Source: Agrostemma githago | Lineage: Eukaryota; Streptophyta; Magnoliopsida; Caryophyllales; Caryophyllaceae | DNA: 64,000 nt | Direction: 5' to 3' | NCBI GenBank assembly: GCA_958450325.1 | Contig: OY288256.1 | Coordinates: 13,362,557 to 13,426,556, forward strand | Part shown: positions 35,443 to 47,800 of the stretch, piece by piece | Layout of the letters: each line of letters opens with the position of its first letter | Numbering within the stretch: position 1 is the stretch's first letter | The notes under the pieces: model-generated | The model's input: the letters and a program-made list of their open reading frames with translations, nothing else | Told to the model about the DNA's origin: nothing | Database searches by the model: none | Translations under genes and position numbers: made by a program

Positions 35443-35749
35443 ATTTGCCCTCAACAGAGTCGGATACTAGTGTCCGGGTCTGGTGCCGAGTGTGACCGAC
35501 CTACGAGATGAATGGTGTACCTGACCTCACTTTGAGTAATATCAAGTGTTTAGCCTCATAAATCCGGTAGGAGCCGCCGAAGCTTTTTGCCGGTTTTGGA
35601 TGATCAATAATCGAGAATTATTTCTTCAATTTGCTCAAATAAAGAGCTCGGCCCTGTGCGCAGCGGTAGCCGAAGGATACACGATGAATAACCTCTTCAC
35701 GGACCGGGGCTGCTTGAGGCGTCGCGATTTTACTTGGAAGACGGTAATA
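35443..35749 (-). other. Sequence inside the 3' LTR, with weak polypurine tract
   Basis: Just inside the 3' LTR the reading strand has TTGAGGGCAAAT, a weak candidate polypurine tract for plus-strand priming. The rest (35,460-35,749) has no recognisable gene; an open frame on the + strand at 35,546-35,764 has no known similarity. Confidence 0.4.
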
Positions 35750-36100
35750 CTCGGAGGGACGTAACCCATGCCCGGTAAACAATATGATAACGTCGTGAAG
35801 GGAACGACTAATATAACTCGGAGGGACGTAACCCATACCCGGTAACCAATATGATGACGTCGTGAAGGGAACGACTGATATAACTCGGAGGGACGTAACC
35901 CGTACCCGGTAAACAACAATGAAAATAAGCCTAAGAAGGGTCATACCTTTCCTTTTGATAGTAGCACTCGGAGGGACATAACCCGTGCCCGGTAAATGAT
36001 AAATGATCCCAGGAAGGGACGAACCAAGGCTGATGATACTATTTGGAGTGACGTAACCTCTGCCCGGTATATTGCCGCTACTCTTTTTGCGGAGACACGC
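35750..36100. repeat. 67-bp tandem repeat, about 5 units
   Basis: CTCGGAGGGACGTAACCC starts at 35750, 35817 and 35884 (exact 67-bp period), then a variant at 35967 and a degenerate copy near 36,039. Each is followed by (G/A)CCCGGTAAA and ACGTCGTGAAGGGAACGAC. Confidence 0.85.
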
Positions 36101-36159
36101 CAGAGGTCTCGGAGGCCGATGCCCCTACATCGTGCGTATGGGTTTGTTGGACGGCATTG

Positions 36160-39100
36160 TCCACTCGGGGACCGACGGCGTCGCCTACTTGTGAAGGGCC
36201 TATGCCCCCATTCTATGGAAGGGGGTCAGTGGCCGGCGTCGTCTACTTGAGGGCCGACGTCGTCGCCCACTACTTAGGAGGCGACGTCGTCGCCTACTTG
36301 GAGGTCGACGTCGTCGCCTACTACCTGGGGACCGACGTCGTCGCCTACTAGGGGGCGGACGTCGTCACCTTCTACTTGGGGGCCGACGTCGTTGCCTACT
36401 AGGGGCCTGACGTCGTCCCCTACTTGGAGGCCGACGTCATCACCTACTTAGAGGTCGACGTCGTTGCCTACTACTTGGGGGCCGACGTCGTCGCCTACTT
36501 GGAGGCCGACGTCTTCGCCTTCTACTTGGGGGCCAACGTCGTCGCCTACTAGGGGGACAACGTCGTCGCCTACTTGGAGGCCGACGTCGTCGCCTACTAG
36601 TAGGGGGCCAACATCGTCGCCTACTACATGGAAGTCGACGTCGTCGCCTACTTGGAGGCCGCCGTCTATGGTTAGGACCTACAGACGGGTTTGTTGAGGG
36701 TCTATGCCCCCATTCTAAGGATGGGGGTCAATGATCGGCGTCGCCCACTTGGGTGCCGACGTCGTCGCCTACTACTTGGAGGCCGACGTCGTCGCCTACT
36801 ACTTGGAGGCCGACGTCGTCGCCTACTACTTGGAGGCCGACGTCGTTGCCTACTTGGAGGCCGACGTCGTCGCCTTCTACTTGGGGGCCGACGTCGTCCC
36901 CTACTAGGGGGACGACGTCGTCGCCTACTACTTGGGAGGCGACGTCGTCGCCTACTAAGGGACCGACGTCGGCGCCTACATGGGGGCCGACGTCGTCGCC
37001 TACTACTTGGGGACCGACGTCGTCGCCTACTAGGGGGCCGACGTCGTCGCCTTCTACTTGGGGGCCGACGTCGTCGCCTACTAGGGGGCTATCGTCGTCC
37101 CCTACTTGGAGGCCGCCGTCGCTTGCTTGTGGAGGGCCTATGCCCCCATTCTATGGATGGGGGTCAGTGGCCGGCGTCGTCAGCTTAGAGGCCGACGTCG
37201 TCGCCTACTACTTGGGAGGCGACGTCGTCGCCTACTAGGGGGCCGACGTCGCCGCCTACTTGTAGGCCGACGTCGCCGCGTACTTGTAGGCCGACGTCGT
37301 CGCCTACTACGTGGAGGCCGACGTCGTCGCCTATATGGGGGCCGACGTCGTCGCCTACTACTTTGGGACCGACGTCGTCGCCTATTAGGGGCCGGACGTC
37401 GTCACCTTCTACTTGGGGGCCGACGTCGTCGCCTACTAGGGGGCTGACGTCGTCGCCTACTTGTGGAGAGCCTATACCCCCATTCTATGGATGGGGGTCA
37501 GTGGCCGGCGTCGTCAGCTTGGGGGCCGACGTCGTCGCCTACTACTTGGGAGGCGACGTCGTTGCCTACTAGGGGGCCGACTTCGTCGCCTACTACTTGG
37601 GGGCCGACGTCGTCGCCTACTACTTGGGGGCCGACGTCGTCGCCTACTAGGGGGCGGACGTCGTCACCTTCTACTTGGGGGCCGACGTCGTTGCCTACTA
37701 GGGGCCTGACGTCGTCCCCTACTTGGAGGCCGACGTCGTCACCTACTTAGAGGTCGACGTCGTTGCCTACTACTTGGGGGCCGACGTCGTCGCCTACTTG
37801 GGGGCCGACGTCTTCGCCTTCTACTTGGGGGCCAACGTCGTCGCCTACTAGGGGGACAACGTCGTCGCCTACTTGGAGGCCGACGTCGTCGCCTACTAGT
37901 AGGGGGCCAACATCGTCGCCTACTACATGGAAGTCGACGTCGTCGCCTACTTGGTGGCCGCCGTTTATGGTTAGGAGCTACAGACGGGTTTGTTGAGGGT
38001 CTATGCCCCCATTCTAAGGATGGGGATCAATGATCGGCGTCGCCCACTTGGGTTCCGACGTCGTCGCCTACTACTTGGAGGCCGACGTCGTCGCCTACTA
38101 CTTGGAGGCCGACGTCGTTGCCTACTTGGAGGCCGACGTCGTCGCCTTCTACTTGAGGGCCGACGTCGTCCCCTACTAGGGGACGACGTCGTCGCCTACT
38201 ACATGGGAGGCGACGTCGTCGCCTACTAAGGGACCGACGTCGGCGCCTACATGGGGGCCGACGTCGTCGCCTACTACTTGGGGACCGACGTCGTCGCCTA
38301 CAAGGGGGCCGACGTCGTCGCCTACTAGGGGGCTAACGTCGTCCCCTACTTGGAGGCCGCCGTCGCTTGCTTGTGGAGGGCCTATGCCTCCACTCTATGG
38401 ATGGGGGTCAGTGGCCGGCGTCATCAGCTTAGAGGCCGACGTCGTCGCCTACTACTTGGGAGGCGACGTCATCGCCTACTAGGGGGCCGACGTCGCCGCC
38501 TACTTGTAGGCCAACGTCGTCGCCTACTACTTGGAGGCCGACGTCGTCGCCTATATGGGGGCCGACGGCCTCGCCTACTACTTGGGGACCGACGTCGTCG
38601 CCTACTAGGGGCCGGACGTCGTCACCTTCTACTTGGGGGCCGACGTCGTCGCCTACTAGGGGGCTGACATCGTCGCCTACTTGTGGAGAGCCTATACCCC
38701 CATTCTATGGATGGGGGTCAGTGGCCGGCGTCGTCAGCTTGGGGGCCGACGTCGTCGCCTACTACTTGGGAGGCGACGTCGTTGCCTACTAGGGGGCCGA
38801 CGTCGTCGCCTACTACTTGGGGGCCGACGTCGTCGCCTACTACTTGGGGGCCGACGTCGTCGCCTACTAGGGGGCGGACGTCGTCACCTTTTACTTGGGG
38901 GCCGACGTCGTTGCCTACTAGGGGCCTGACGTCGTCCCCTACTTAGAGGCCGACGTCGTCACCTACTTAGAGGTCGACGTCGTTGCCTACTACTTGGGGG
39001 CCGACGTCGTCGCCTACTTGGAGGCCGACGTCTTCGCCTTCTACTTGGGGGCCAACGTCGTCGCCTACTAGGGGGACAACGTCGTCGCCTACTTGGAGGC

Positions 39101-41830
39101 CGACGTCGTCGCCTACTAGTAGGGGGCCAACATCGTCGCCTACTACATGGAAGTCGACGTCGTCGCCTACTTGGAGGCCGCCGTCTATGGTTAGGACCTA
39201 CAGACGGGTTTTTTGAGGGTCTATGCCCCTATTCTAAGGATGGAGGTCAATGATCGGCGTCGCCCACTTGGGTGCCAACGTCGTCGCCTACTACTTGGAG
39301 GCCGACGTCGTCGCCTACTACTTGGAGGCCGACGTCGTTGCCTACTTGGAGGCCGACGTCGTCGCCTTCTACTTGGGGGCCGACGTCGTCCCCTACTAGG
39401 GGGACGACGTCGTCGCCTACTACTTGGGAGGCGACGTCGTCGCCTACTAAGGGACCGACGTCGGCGCCTACATGGGAGCCGACGTCGTCGCCTACTACTT
39501 GGGGACCGACGTCGTCGCCTACTAGGGGGCCGACGTCGTCGCCTTCTACTTGGGGGCCGACGTCGTCGCCTACTAGGGGGCTAACGTCGTCCCCTACTTG
39601 GAGGCCGCCGTTGCTTGCTTGTGGAGGGCCTATGCCCCCATTCTATGGATGGGGGTCAGTGGCCGGCGTCGTCAGCTTAGAGGCCGACGTCGTCGCCTAC
39701 TACTTGGGAGGCGACGTCATCGCCTACTAGGGGGCCGACGTCGCCGCCTACTTGTAGGCCGACGTCGTCGCCTACTACTTGGAGGCCGACGTCGTCGCCT
39801 ATATGGGGGCCGACGTCGTCGCCTACTACTTGGGGACCGACGTCGTCGCCTACTAGGGGCCGGACGTCGTCACCTTCTACTTGGGGGCCGACGTTGTCGC
39901 CTACTAGGGGGCTGACGTCGTCGCCTACTTGTGGAGAGCCTATACCCCCATTCTATGGATGGGGGTCAGTGGCCGGCGTCGTCAGCTTGGGGCCGACGTC
40001 GTCGCCTACTACTTGAGAGGCGACGTCGTTGCCTACTAGGGGGCCGACGTCGTCGCCTACTACTTGGGGGCCGACGTCGTCGCCTACTACTTGGGGGCCG
40101 ACGTCGTCGCCTACTACTTGGGGGCCGACGTCGTCGCCTACTAGGGGGCGGACGTCGTCACCTTCTACTTGGGGGCCGACGTCGTTGCCTACTAGGGGCC
40201 TGACGTCGTCCCCTACTTGGAGGCCGACGTCGTCACCTACTTAGAGGTCGACGTCGTTGCCTACTACTTGGGGGCCGACGTCGTCGCCTACTTGGAGGCC
40301 GACGTCTTCGCCTTCTACTTGGGGGCCAACGTCGTCGCCTACTAGGGGGACAACGTCGTCGCCTACTTGGAGGCCGACGTCGTCGCCTACTACATGGAAG
40401 TCGACGTCGTCGCCTACTTGGAGGCCGCCGTCTATGGTTAGGACCTACAGACGGGTTTGTTGAGGGTCTATGCCCCCATTCTAAGGATGGGGGTCAATGA
40501 TCGGCGTCGCCCACTTGGGTGCCGACGTCGTCGCCTACTACTTGGAGGCCGACGTCGTCGCCTACTACTTGGAGGCCGACGTCGTTGCCTACTTGGAGGC
40601 CGACGTCGTCGCCTTCTACTTGGGGGCCGACGTCGTCCCCTACTAGGGGGACGACGTCGTCGCCTACTACTTGGGAGGCGACGTCGTCGCCTACTAAGGG
40701 ACCGACGTCGACGCCTACATGGGGGCCGACGTCGTCGCCTACTACTTGGGGACCGACGTCGTCGCCTACTAGGGGGCCGACGTCGTCGCCTTCTACTTGG
40801 GGGCCGACGTCGTTGCCTACTAGGGGGCTAACGTCGTCCCCTACTTGGAGGCCGCCGTCGCTTGCTTGTGGAGGGCCTATGCCCCCATTCTATGGATGGG
40901 GGTCAGTGGCCGGCGTCGTCAGCTTAGAGGCCGACGTCGTCGCCTACTACTTGGGAGGCGACGTCATCGCCTACTAGGGGGCCGACGTCGCCGCCTACTT
41001 GTTGGCCGACGTCGTCGCCTACTACTTGGAGGCCGGCGTCGTCGCCTATATGGGGGCCGACGTCGTCGCCTACTACATGGGGACCGACGTCGTCGCCTAC
41101 TAGGGGCCGGACGTCGTCACCTTCTACTTGGGGGCCGACGTCGTCGCCTACTAGGGGGCTGACATCGTCGCCTACTTGTGGAGAGCCTATACCCCCATTC
41201 TATGGATGGGGGTCAGTGGCCGGCGTCGTCAGCTTGGGGGCCGACGTCGTCGCCTACTACTTGGGAGGCGACGTCGTTGCCTACTAGGGGGCCGACGTCG
41301 TCGCCTACTACTTGGGGGCCGACGTCGTCGCCTACTAGGGGGCCGATGTCATCGCCTACTATTTGGGGACCGACGTCGTCGCCTACTAAGGGGCGGACGT
41401 CGTCACCTTCTACTTGGGGGTCGACGTCGTCGCCTACTAGGGGGGCTGACGTCGTCCACTACTTGGAGGCCGCCGTCGCCTACTTGTGGAGGGCCTATGC
41501 CCCCATTCTATGGATGGGGGTCAGTGGCCGGCGTCGTCAGCTTGTGGGCCGACGTAGTCGCCTACTACTTGGGAGGCGACGTCGTCGCCTACTAGGGGGC
41601 AGACGTCGTCGCCTACTTGGGGGCCGACGTTGTCGTCTAGTACTTGGGGACCAACGTCGTCGCCTATTAGGGAGCGGACGTCGTCACCTTCTACTAGGGG
41701 GCCGACGTCGTCGCCTACTAGGGGGTTGACGTCGTCCCCTACTTGGAGGCCGCGTCTATGGTTACTATGGGGCCGGCGTCGTCACCTACTAGGGGGCCGG
41801 CGTCGTCGCCTACGTTGCCGCCTGAGGCAA
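36160..41830. repeat. 24/27-bp minisatellite in 1.22-1.30-kb higher-order repeats
   Basis: Basic units are variants of GACGTCGTCGCCTAC followed by TACTTGGGGGCC, TAGGGGGCC or TTGGAGGCC, giving 27- or 24-bp lengths. Nearly every unit carries the palindrome GACGTC. A tag (TCTATGCCCC then ATTCTAAGG) at 36701, 38000, 39220 and 40467 shows higher-order copies of 1299, 1220 and 1247 bp; other tags (GAGAGCCTATACCCCC; GAGGGCCTATGCCCCC) keep the same order. Unit lengths divisible by three leave two frames open for long stretches (Arg/Leu-rich and Pro/Thr/Ser-rich). I do not regard these as proteins. Confidence 0.9.
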
Positions 41831-41847
41831 CGGCCTCCAAGCGATCT

Positions 41848-44800
41848 TGACTTATGCCCGCACACTGTGGGTGGGGGAGATTTGGCCAGGGAGCCGGCTA
41901 TGGATGGCCACAGGCGGTCCAGACTTTATGCCCCCACATTGTAGGTGGGGGAGGTTTGGCCAGGGAGTCGGCTGTGGATGGACAAAAGCGGTCCTGACTT
42001 ATGCCCCCAACACTGTGAGTGGGGGAGATTTGGCCTGGAGCCGGCTGTGGATGGCTACAGGCGGTCCTGACTTATGCCCCCACACTATGGGTGGGGGAGG
42101 TTTGGCCAAGCCCCACACTGTGGGTGGGGGAGGTTTGGCCAGGGAGCCGGCTGTGGATGGCCACAGGCGGTCCTGACTTATGCCACCACACTGTGGGTGG
42201 GGGAGGTTTGGCCAGGGAGCCGGCTGTGGATGGCCACAGGCGGTCCTGACTTATGCCCCCACACTGTGGGTGGGGGAGGTTTGGCCAGGGAGCCGGCTGT
42301 GGATGGCCACAGGCGGTCCTGACTTATGCCCCCACACTGTGGGTGGGGGAGGTTTGGCCAGGGAGCCGGCTGTGGATGGCCACAGGCGGTCCTGACTTAT
42401 GCCCCCACACTGTGGGTGGGGGAGGTTTGGCCAGGGAGCCGGCTGTGGATGGCCACAGGCGGTCCTGACTTATGCCCGCACACTGTGGGTGGGGGAGGTT
42501 TGGCCAGGGAGCCGGCTGCGGATGGCCACAGGCGGTCCTGACTTATGCCCCCACACTGTGGGTGGGGGAGGTTTGGCCAGGGAGCCGGCTGTGGATGGCC
42601 ACAGGCGGTCCTCACTTATGCCCCCACACTGTGGGTGCCCCCACACTGTGGATGGGGGAGGTTTGGCCAGGGAGCCGGCTGTGGATGGCCACAGGAGGTC
42701 CTGACTTATGCCCCCACACTGAGGGTGGGGGAGGTTTGGCCAAGCCCCCACACTGTGGGTGGGGGAGGTTTGGCCAGGGAGCCGGCTGTGGATGGCCACA
42801 GGCGGTCCTGACTTATGCCACCACACTGTGGGTGGGGGAGGTTTGGCCAGGGAGCCGGCTGTGGATGGCCACAGGCGGTCCTGACTTATGCCCCCACACT
42901 GTGGGTGGGGGAGGTTTGGCCAGGGAGCCGGCTGCGGATGGCCACAGGCGGTCCTGACTTATGCCCCCACACTGTGAGTGGGGGAGGTTTGGCCAGGGAG
43001 CCGGCTGCGGATGGCCACAGGCGGTCCTGACTTATGCCCCCACACTGTGGGTGGGGGAGGTTTGGCCAGGGAGCCGGCTGCGGATGGCCACAGGCGGTCC
43101 TGACTTATGCCCCCACACTGTGGGTGGGGGAGGTTAGGCCAGGGAGCCGGCTGCGGATGGCCACAGGCGGTCCTGACTTATGCCCCCACACTGTGGGTGG
43201 GGGAGGTTAGGCCAGGGAGCCGGCTGCGGATGGCCACAGGCGGTCCTGACTTATGCCCCCACACTGTGGGTGGGGGAGGTTTGGCCAGGGAGCCGGCTGC
43301 GGATGGCCACAGGCGGTCCTGACTTATGCCCCCACACTGTGGGTGGGGGAGGTTTGGCCAGGGAGCCGGTTGTGGATGGCCACAGGCGGTCCTGACTTAT
43401 GCCCGCACACTTTGGGTGGGGGAGGTTTGGCCAGGGAGCCGGCTGCGGATGGCCACAGGCGGTCCTGACTTATGCCCCTACACTGTGGGTGGGGGATGTT
43501 TGGCCAGGGAGCCGGCTGTGGATGGCCACAGGCGGTCCTGACTTATGCCCTCACACTGTGGGTGGGGGAGGTTTGGCCAGGGAGCCGGTTGTGGATGGCC
43601 ACAGGCGGTCCTGACTTATGCCCGCACACTTTGGGTGGGGGAGGTTTGGCCAGGGAGCTGGCTGAGGATGGCCACAGGCGGTCCTGACTTATGCCCCCAC
43701 ACTGTAGGTGGGGGAGGTTTGGCCAGGGAGCCGGCTGTGGATGGCCACAGGCGGTCCTGACTTATGCCCCCACACTGTGGGTGGGGGAGGTTTGGCCAGG
43801 GAGCCGGCTGTGGATGGCCACAGGCGGTCCTGACTTATGCCCCCACACTGTGGGTGGGGGAGGTTTGGCCAGGGAGCCGGCTGTGGATGACCACAGGCGG
43901 TCCTGACTTATGCCCGCACACTTTGGGTGGGGGATGTTTGGCCAGGGAGCCGGCTGCGGATGGCCACAGGCGGTCCTGACTTATGCCCCCACACTGTGGG
44001 TGGGGGATGTTTGGCCAGGGAGCCGGCTGTGGATGGCCAAAGGCGGTCCTGACTTATGCCCGCACACTTTGGGTGGGGGAGGTTTGGCCAGGGAGCCGGC
44101 TGCGGATGGCCACAGGCGGTCCTGACTTATGCCCCCACACTGTGGGTGGGGGATGTTTGGCCAGGGAGCCGGCTGCGGATGGCCACAGGCGGTCCTGACT
44201 TTTGCCCCCACACTGTGGGTGGGGGATGTTTGGCCAGGGAGCCGGCTGTGGATGGCCACAGGCGGTCCTGACTTATGCCCGCACACTTTGGGTGGGGGAT
44301 GTTTGGCCAGGGAGCCGGCTGCAGATGGCCACAGGCGGTCCTGACTTATGCCCCCACACTTTGGGTGGGGGATGTTTGGCCAGGGAGCCGGCTGTGGATG
44401 GCCACAGGCGGTCCTGACTTATGCCCCCACACTGTGGGTGGGGAAGGTTTGGCCAGGGAGCCGGCTGTGGATGGCCACAGGCGGTCCTGACTTATGCCCG
44501 CACATTGTGGGTGGGGGAGGTTTGGCCAGGGAGCCGGCTGTGGATGGCCACAGGCGGTCCTGACTTATGCCCCCACACTGTGGGTGGGGGAGGTTTGGCC
44601 AGGGAGCCGGCTGTGCATGGCCACAGGCGGTCCTGACTTATGCCCCCACTTTGTGGGTGGGGGAGGTTTGGCCAGGGAGCCGGCTGTGGATGGCCACAGG
44701 CGGTCCTGACTTATGCCCCCACACTGTGGGTGGGGGAGGTTTGGCCAGGGAGCCGGCTGCGGATGGCCACAGGCGGTCCTGACTTATGCCCCCACACTGT

Positions 44801-47800
44801 GGGTGGGGGATGTTTGGCCAGGGAGCCGGCTGCGGATGGCCACAGGCGGTCCTGACTTATGCCCCCACACTGTGGGTGGGGTATGTTTGGCCAGTGAGTC
44901 GGCTGTGGATGGCCACAGGCGGTCTCACACTGTGGGTGGGGGAGGTTTGGCCAGGGAGCCGGCTGCGGATGGCCACAGGCGGTCCTGACTTATGCCCCCA
45001 CACTGTGGGTGGGGGATGTTTGGCCAGGGAGCCGGCTGTGGATGGCCACAGGCGGTCTTGACTTATGCCCCCACACTGTGGGTGGGGGATGTTTGGCCAG
45101 GGAGCCGGCTGTGGATGGCCACAGGCGGTCCTGACTTATGCCCCCACACTGTGGGTGGGGTATGTTTGGCCAGTGAGTCGGCTGTGGATGGCCACAGGCG
45201 GTCTCACACTGTGGGTGGGGGAGGTTTGGCCAGGGAGCCGGCTGCGGATGGCCACAGGCGGTCCTGACTTATGCCCCCACACTGTGGGTGGGGGATGTTT
45301 GGCCAGGGAGCCGGCTGTGGATGGCCACAGGCGGTCTTGACTTATGCCCCCACACTGTGGGTGGGGGATGTTTGGCCAGGGAGCCGGCTGTGGATGGCCA
45401 CAGGCGGTCCTGACTTATGCCCGCACACTGTGGGTGGGGGAGGTTTGGCTAGGGAGCCGGCTGTGGATGGCCACAGGCGGTCCTGACTTATGCCCCCACA
45501 CTGTGGGTGGGGGAGGTTTGGCCAGGGAGCCGGCTGTGGATGGCCACAGGCGGTCCTGACTTATGCCCGCACACTTTGGGTGGGGGATGTTTGGCCAGGG
45601 AGCCGGCTGCGGATGGCCACAGGCGGTCCTGACTTATGCCCCCACACTGTGGGTGGGGGATGTTTGGCCATGGTGCCGGCTGCGGATGGCCACAGGCGGT
45701 CCTGACTTATGCCCCCACACTGTGGGTGGGGGATGTTTGGCCAGGGAGCCGGCTGCGGATGGCCACAGGCGGTCCTGACTTATGCCCCCACACTGTGGGT
45801 GGGGGAGGTTTGGCCAGGGAGCCGGCTGCGGATGGCCACAGGCGGTCCTGACTTATGCCCCCACACTGTGGGTGGGGGATGTTTGGCCAGGGAGCCGGCT
45901 GTGGATGGCCACAGGCGGTCTTGACTTATGCCCCCACACTGTGGGTGGGGGATGTTTGGCCAGGGAGCCGGCTGTGGATGGCCACAGGCGGTCCTGACTT
46001 ATGCCCGCACACTGTGGGTGGGGGAGGTTTGGCCAGGGAGCCGGCTGTGGATGGCCACAGGCGGTCCTGACTTATACCCCCACACTGTGGGTGGGGGAGG
46101 TTTGGCCAGGGAGCCGGCTGCGGATGGCCACAGGCGGTCCTGACTTATGCCCCCACACTGTGGGTGGGGGATGTTTGGCCAGGGAGCCGGCTGCGGATGG
46201 CCACAGGCGGTCCTGACTTATGCCCCCACACTGTGGGTGGGGGATGTTTGGCCAGGGAGCCGGCTGTGGATGGCCAAAGGCGGTCCTGACTTATGCCCGC
46301 ACACTTTGGGTGGGGGAGGTTTGGCCAGGGAGCCGGCTGCGGATGGCCACAGGCGGTCCTGACTTATGCCCCCACACTGTGGGTGGGGGATGTTTGGCCA
46401 GGAAGCCGGCTGCGGATGGCCACAGGCGGTCCTGACTTTTGCCCCCACACTGTGGGTGGGGGATGTTTGGCCAGGGAGCCGGCTGTGGATGGCCACAGGC
46501 GGTCCTGACTTATGCCCGCACACTTTGAGTGGGGGATGTTTGGCCAGGGAGCCGGCTGCGGATGGCCACAGACGGTCCTGACTTATGCCCCCACACTTTG
46601 GGTGGGGGATGTTTGGCCAGGGAGCCGGCTGTGGATGGCCACAGGCGGTCCTGACTTATGCCCCCACACTGTGGGTGGGGGAGGTTTGGCCAGGGAGCCG
46701 GCTGTGGATGGCCACAGGCGGTCCTGACTTATGCCCGCACATTGTGGGTGGGGGAGGTTTGGCCAGGGAGCCGGCTGTGGATGGCCACAGGCGGTCCTGA
46801 CTTATGCCCCCACACTGTGGGTGGGGGAGGTTTGGCCAGGGAGCCGGCTGTGGATGGCCACAGGCGGTCCTGACTTATGCCCCCACTTTGTGGGTGGGGG
46901 AGGTTTGGCCAGGGAGCCGGCTGTGGATGGCCACAGGCGGTCCTGACTTATGCCCCCACACTGTGGGTGGGGGAGGTTTGGCCAGGGAGCCGGCTGCGGA
47001 TGGCCACAGGCGGTCCTGACTTATGCCCCCACACTGTGGGTGGGGGATGTTTGGCCAGGGAGCCGGCTGCGGATGGCCACAGGCGGTCCTGACTTATGCC
47101 CCCACACTGTGGGTGGGGTATGTTTGGCCAGTGAGCCGGCTGTGGATGGCCACAGGCGGTCTCACACTGTGGGTGGGGGAGGTTTGGCCAGGGAGCCGGC
47201 TGCGGATGGCCACAGGCGGTCCTGACTTATGCCCCCACACTGTGGGTGGGGGATGTTTGGCCAGGGAGCCGGCTGCGGATGGCCACAGGCGGTCTTGACT
47301 TATGCCCCCACACTGTGGGTGGGGGATGTTTGGCCAGGGAGCCGGCTGTGGATGGCCACAGGCGGTCCTGACTTATGCCCCCACACTGTGGGTGGGGGAG
47401 GTTTGGCCAGGGAGCCGGCTGTGGATGGCCACAGGCGGTCCTGACTTATGCCCGCACACTTTGGGTGGGGGAGGTTTGGCCAGGGAGCCGGCTGTGGATG
47501 GCCACAGGCGGTCCTGACTTATGCCCCCACACTGTGGGTGGGGGAGGTTTGGCCATGGAGCCGGCTGCGGATGGCCACAGGCGGTCCTGACTTATGCCCC
47601 CACACTGTGGGTGGGGGATGTTTGGCCAGGGAGCCGGCTGCGGATGGCCACAGGCGGTCCTGACTTATGCCCCCACACTGTGGGTGGGGGATGTTTGGCC
47701 AGGGAGCCGGCTGCGGATGGCCACTGGCGGTCCTGACTTATGCCCCCACACTTTGGGTGGGGGAGGTTTGGCCAGGGAGTCGGCTGCGGATGGCCACAGG

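Noticed and set aside
36464..41729. Long Arg/Leu-rich and Pro/Thr/Ser-rich frames (up to 183 codons)
   Set aside because: They are frames through 24/27-bp repeats; both arise from the same DNA, neither has a known fold, and the units vary in ways that add TAG in the third frame.
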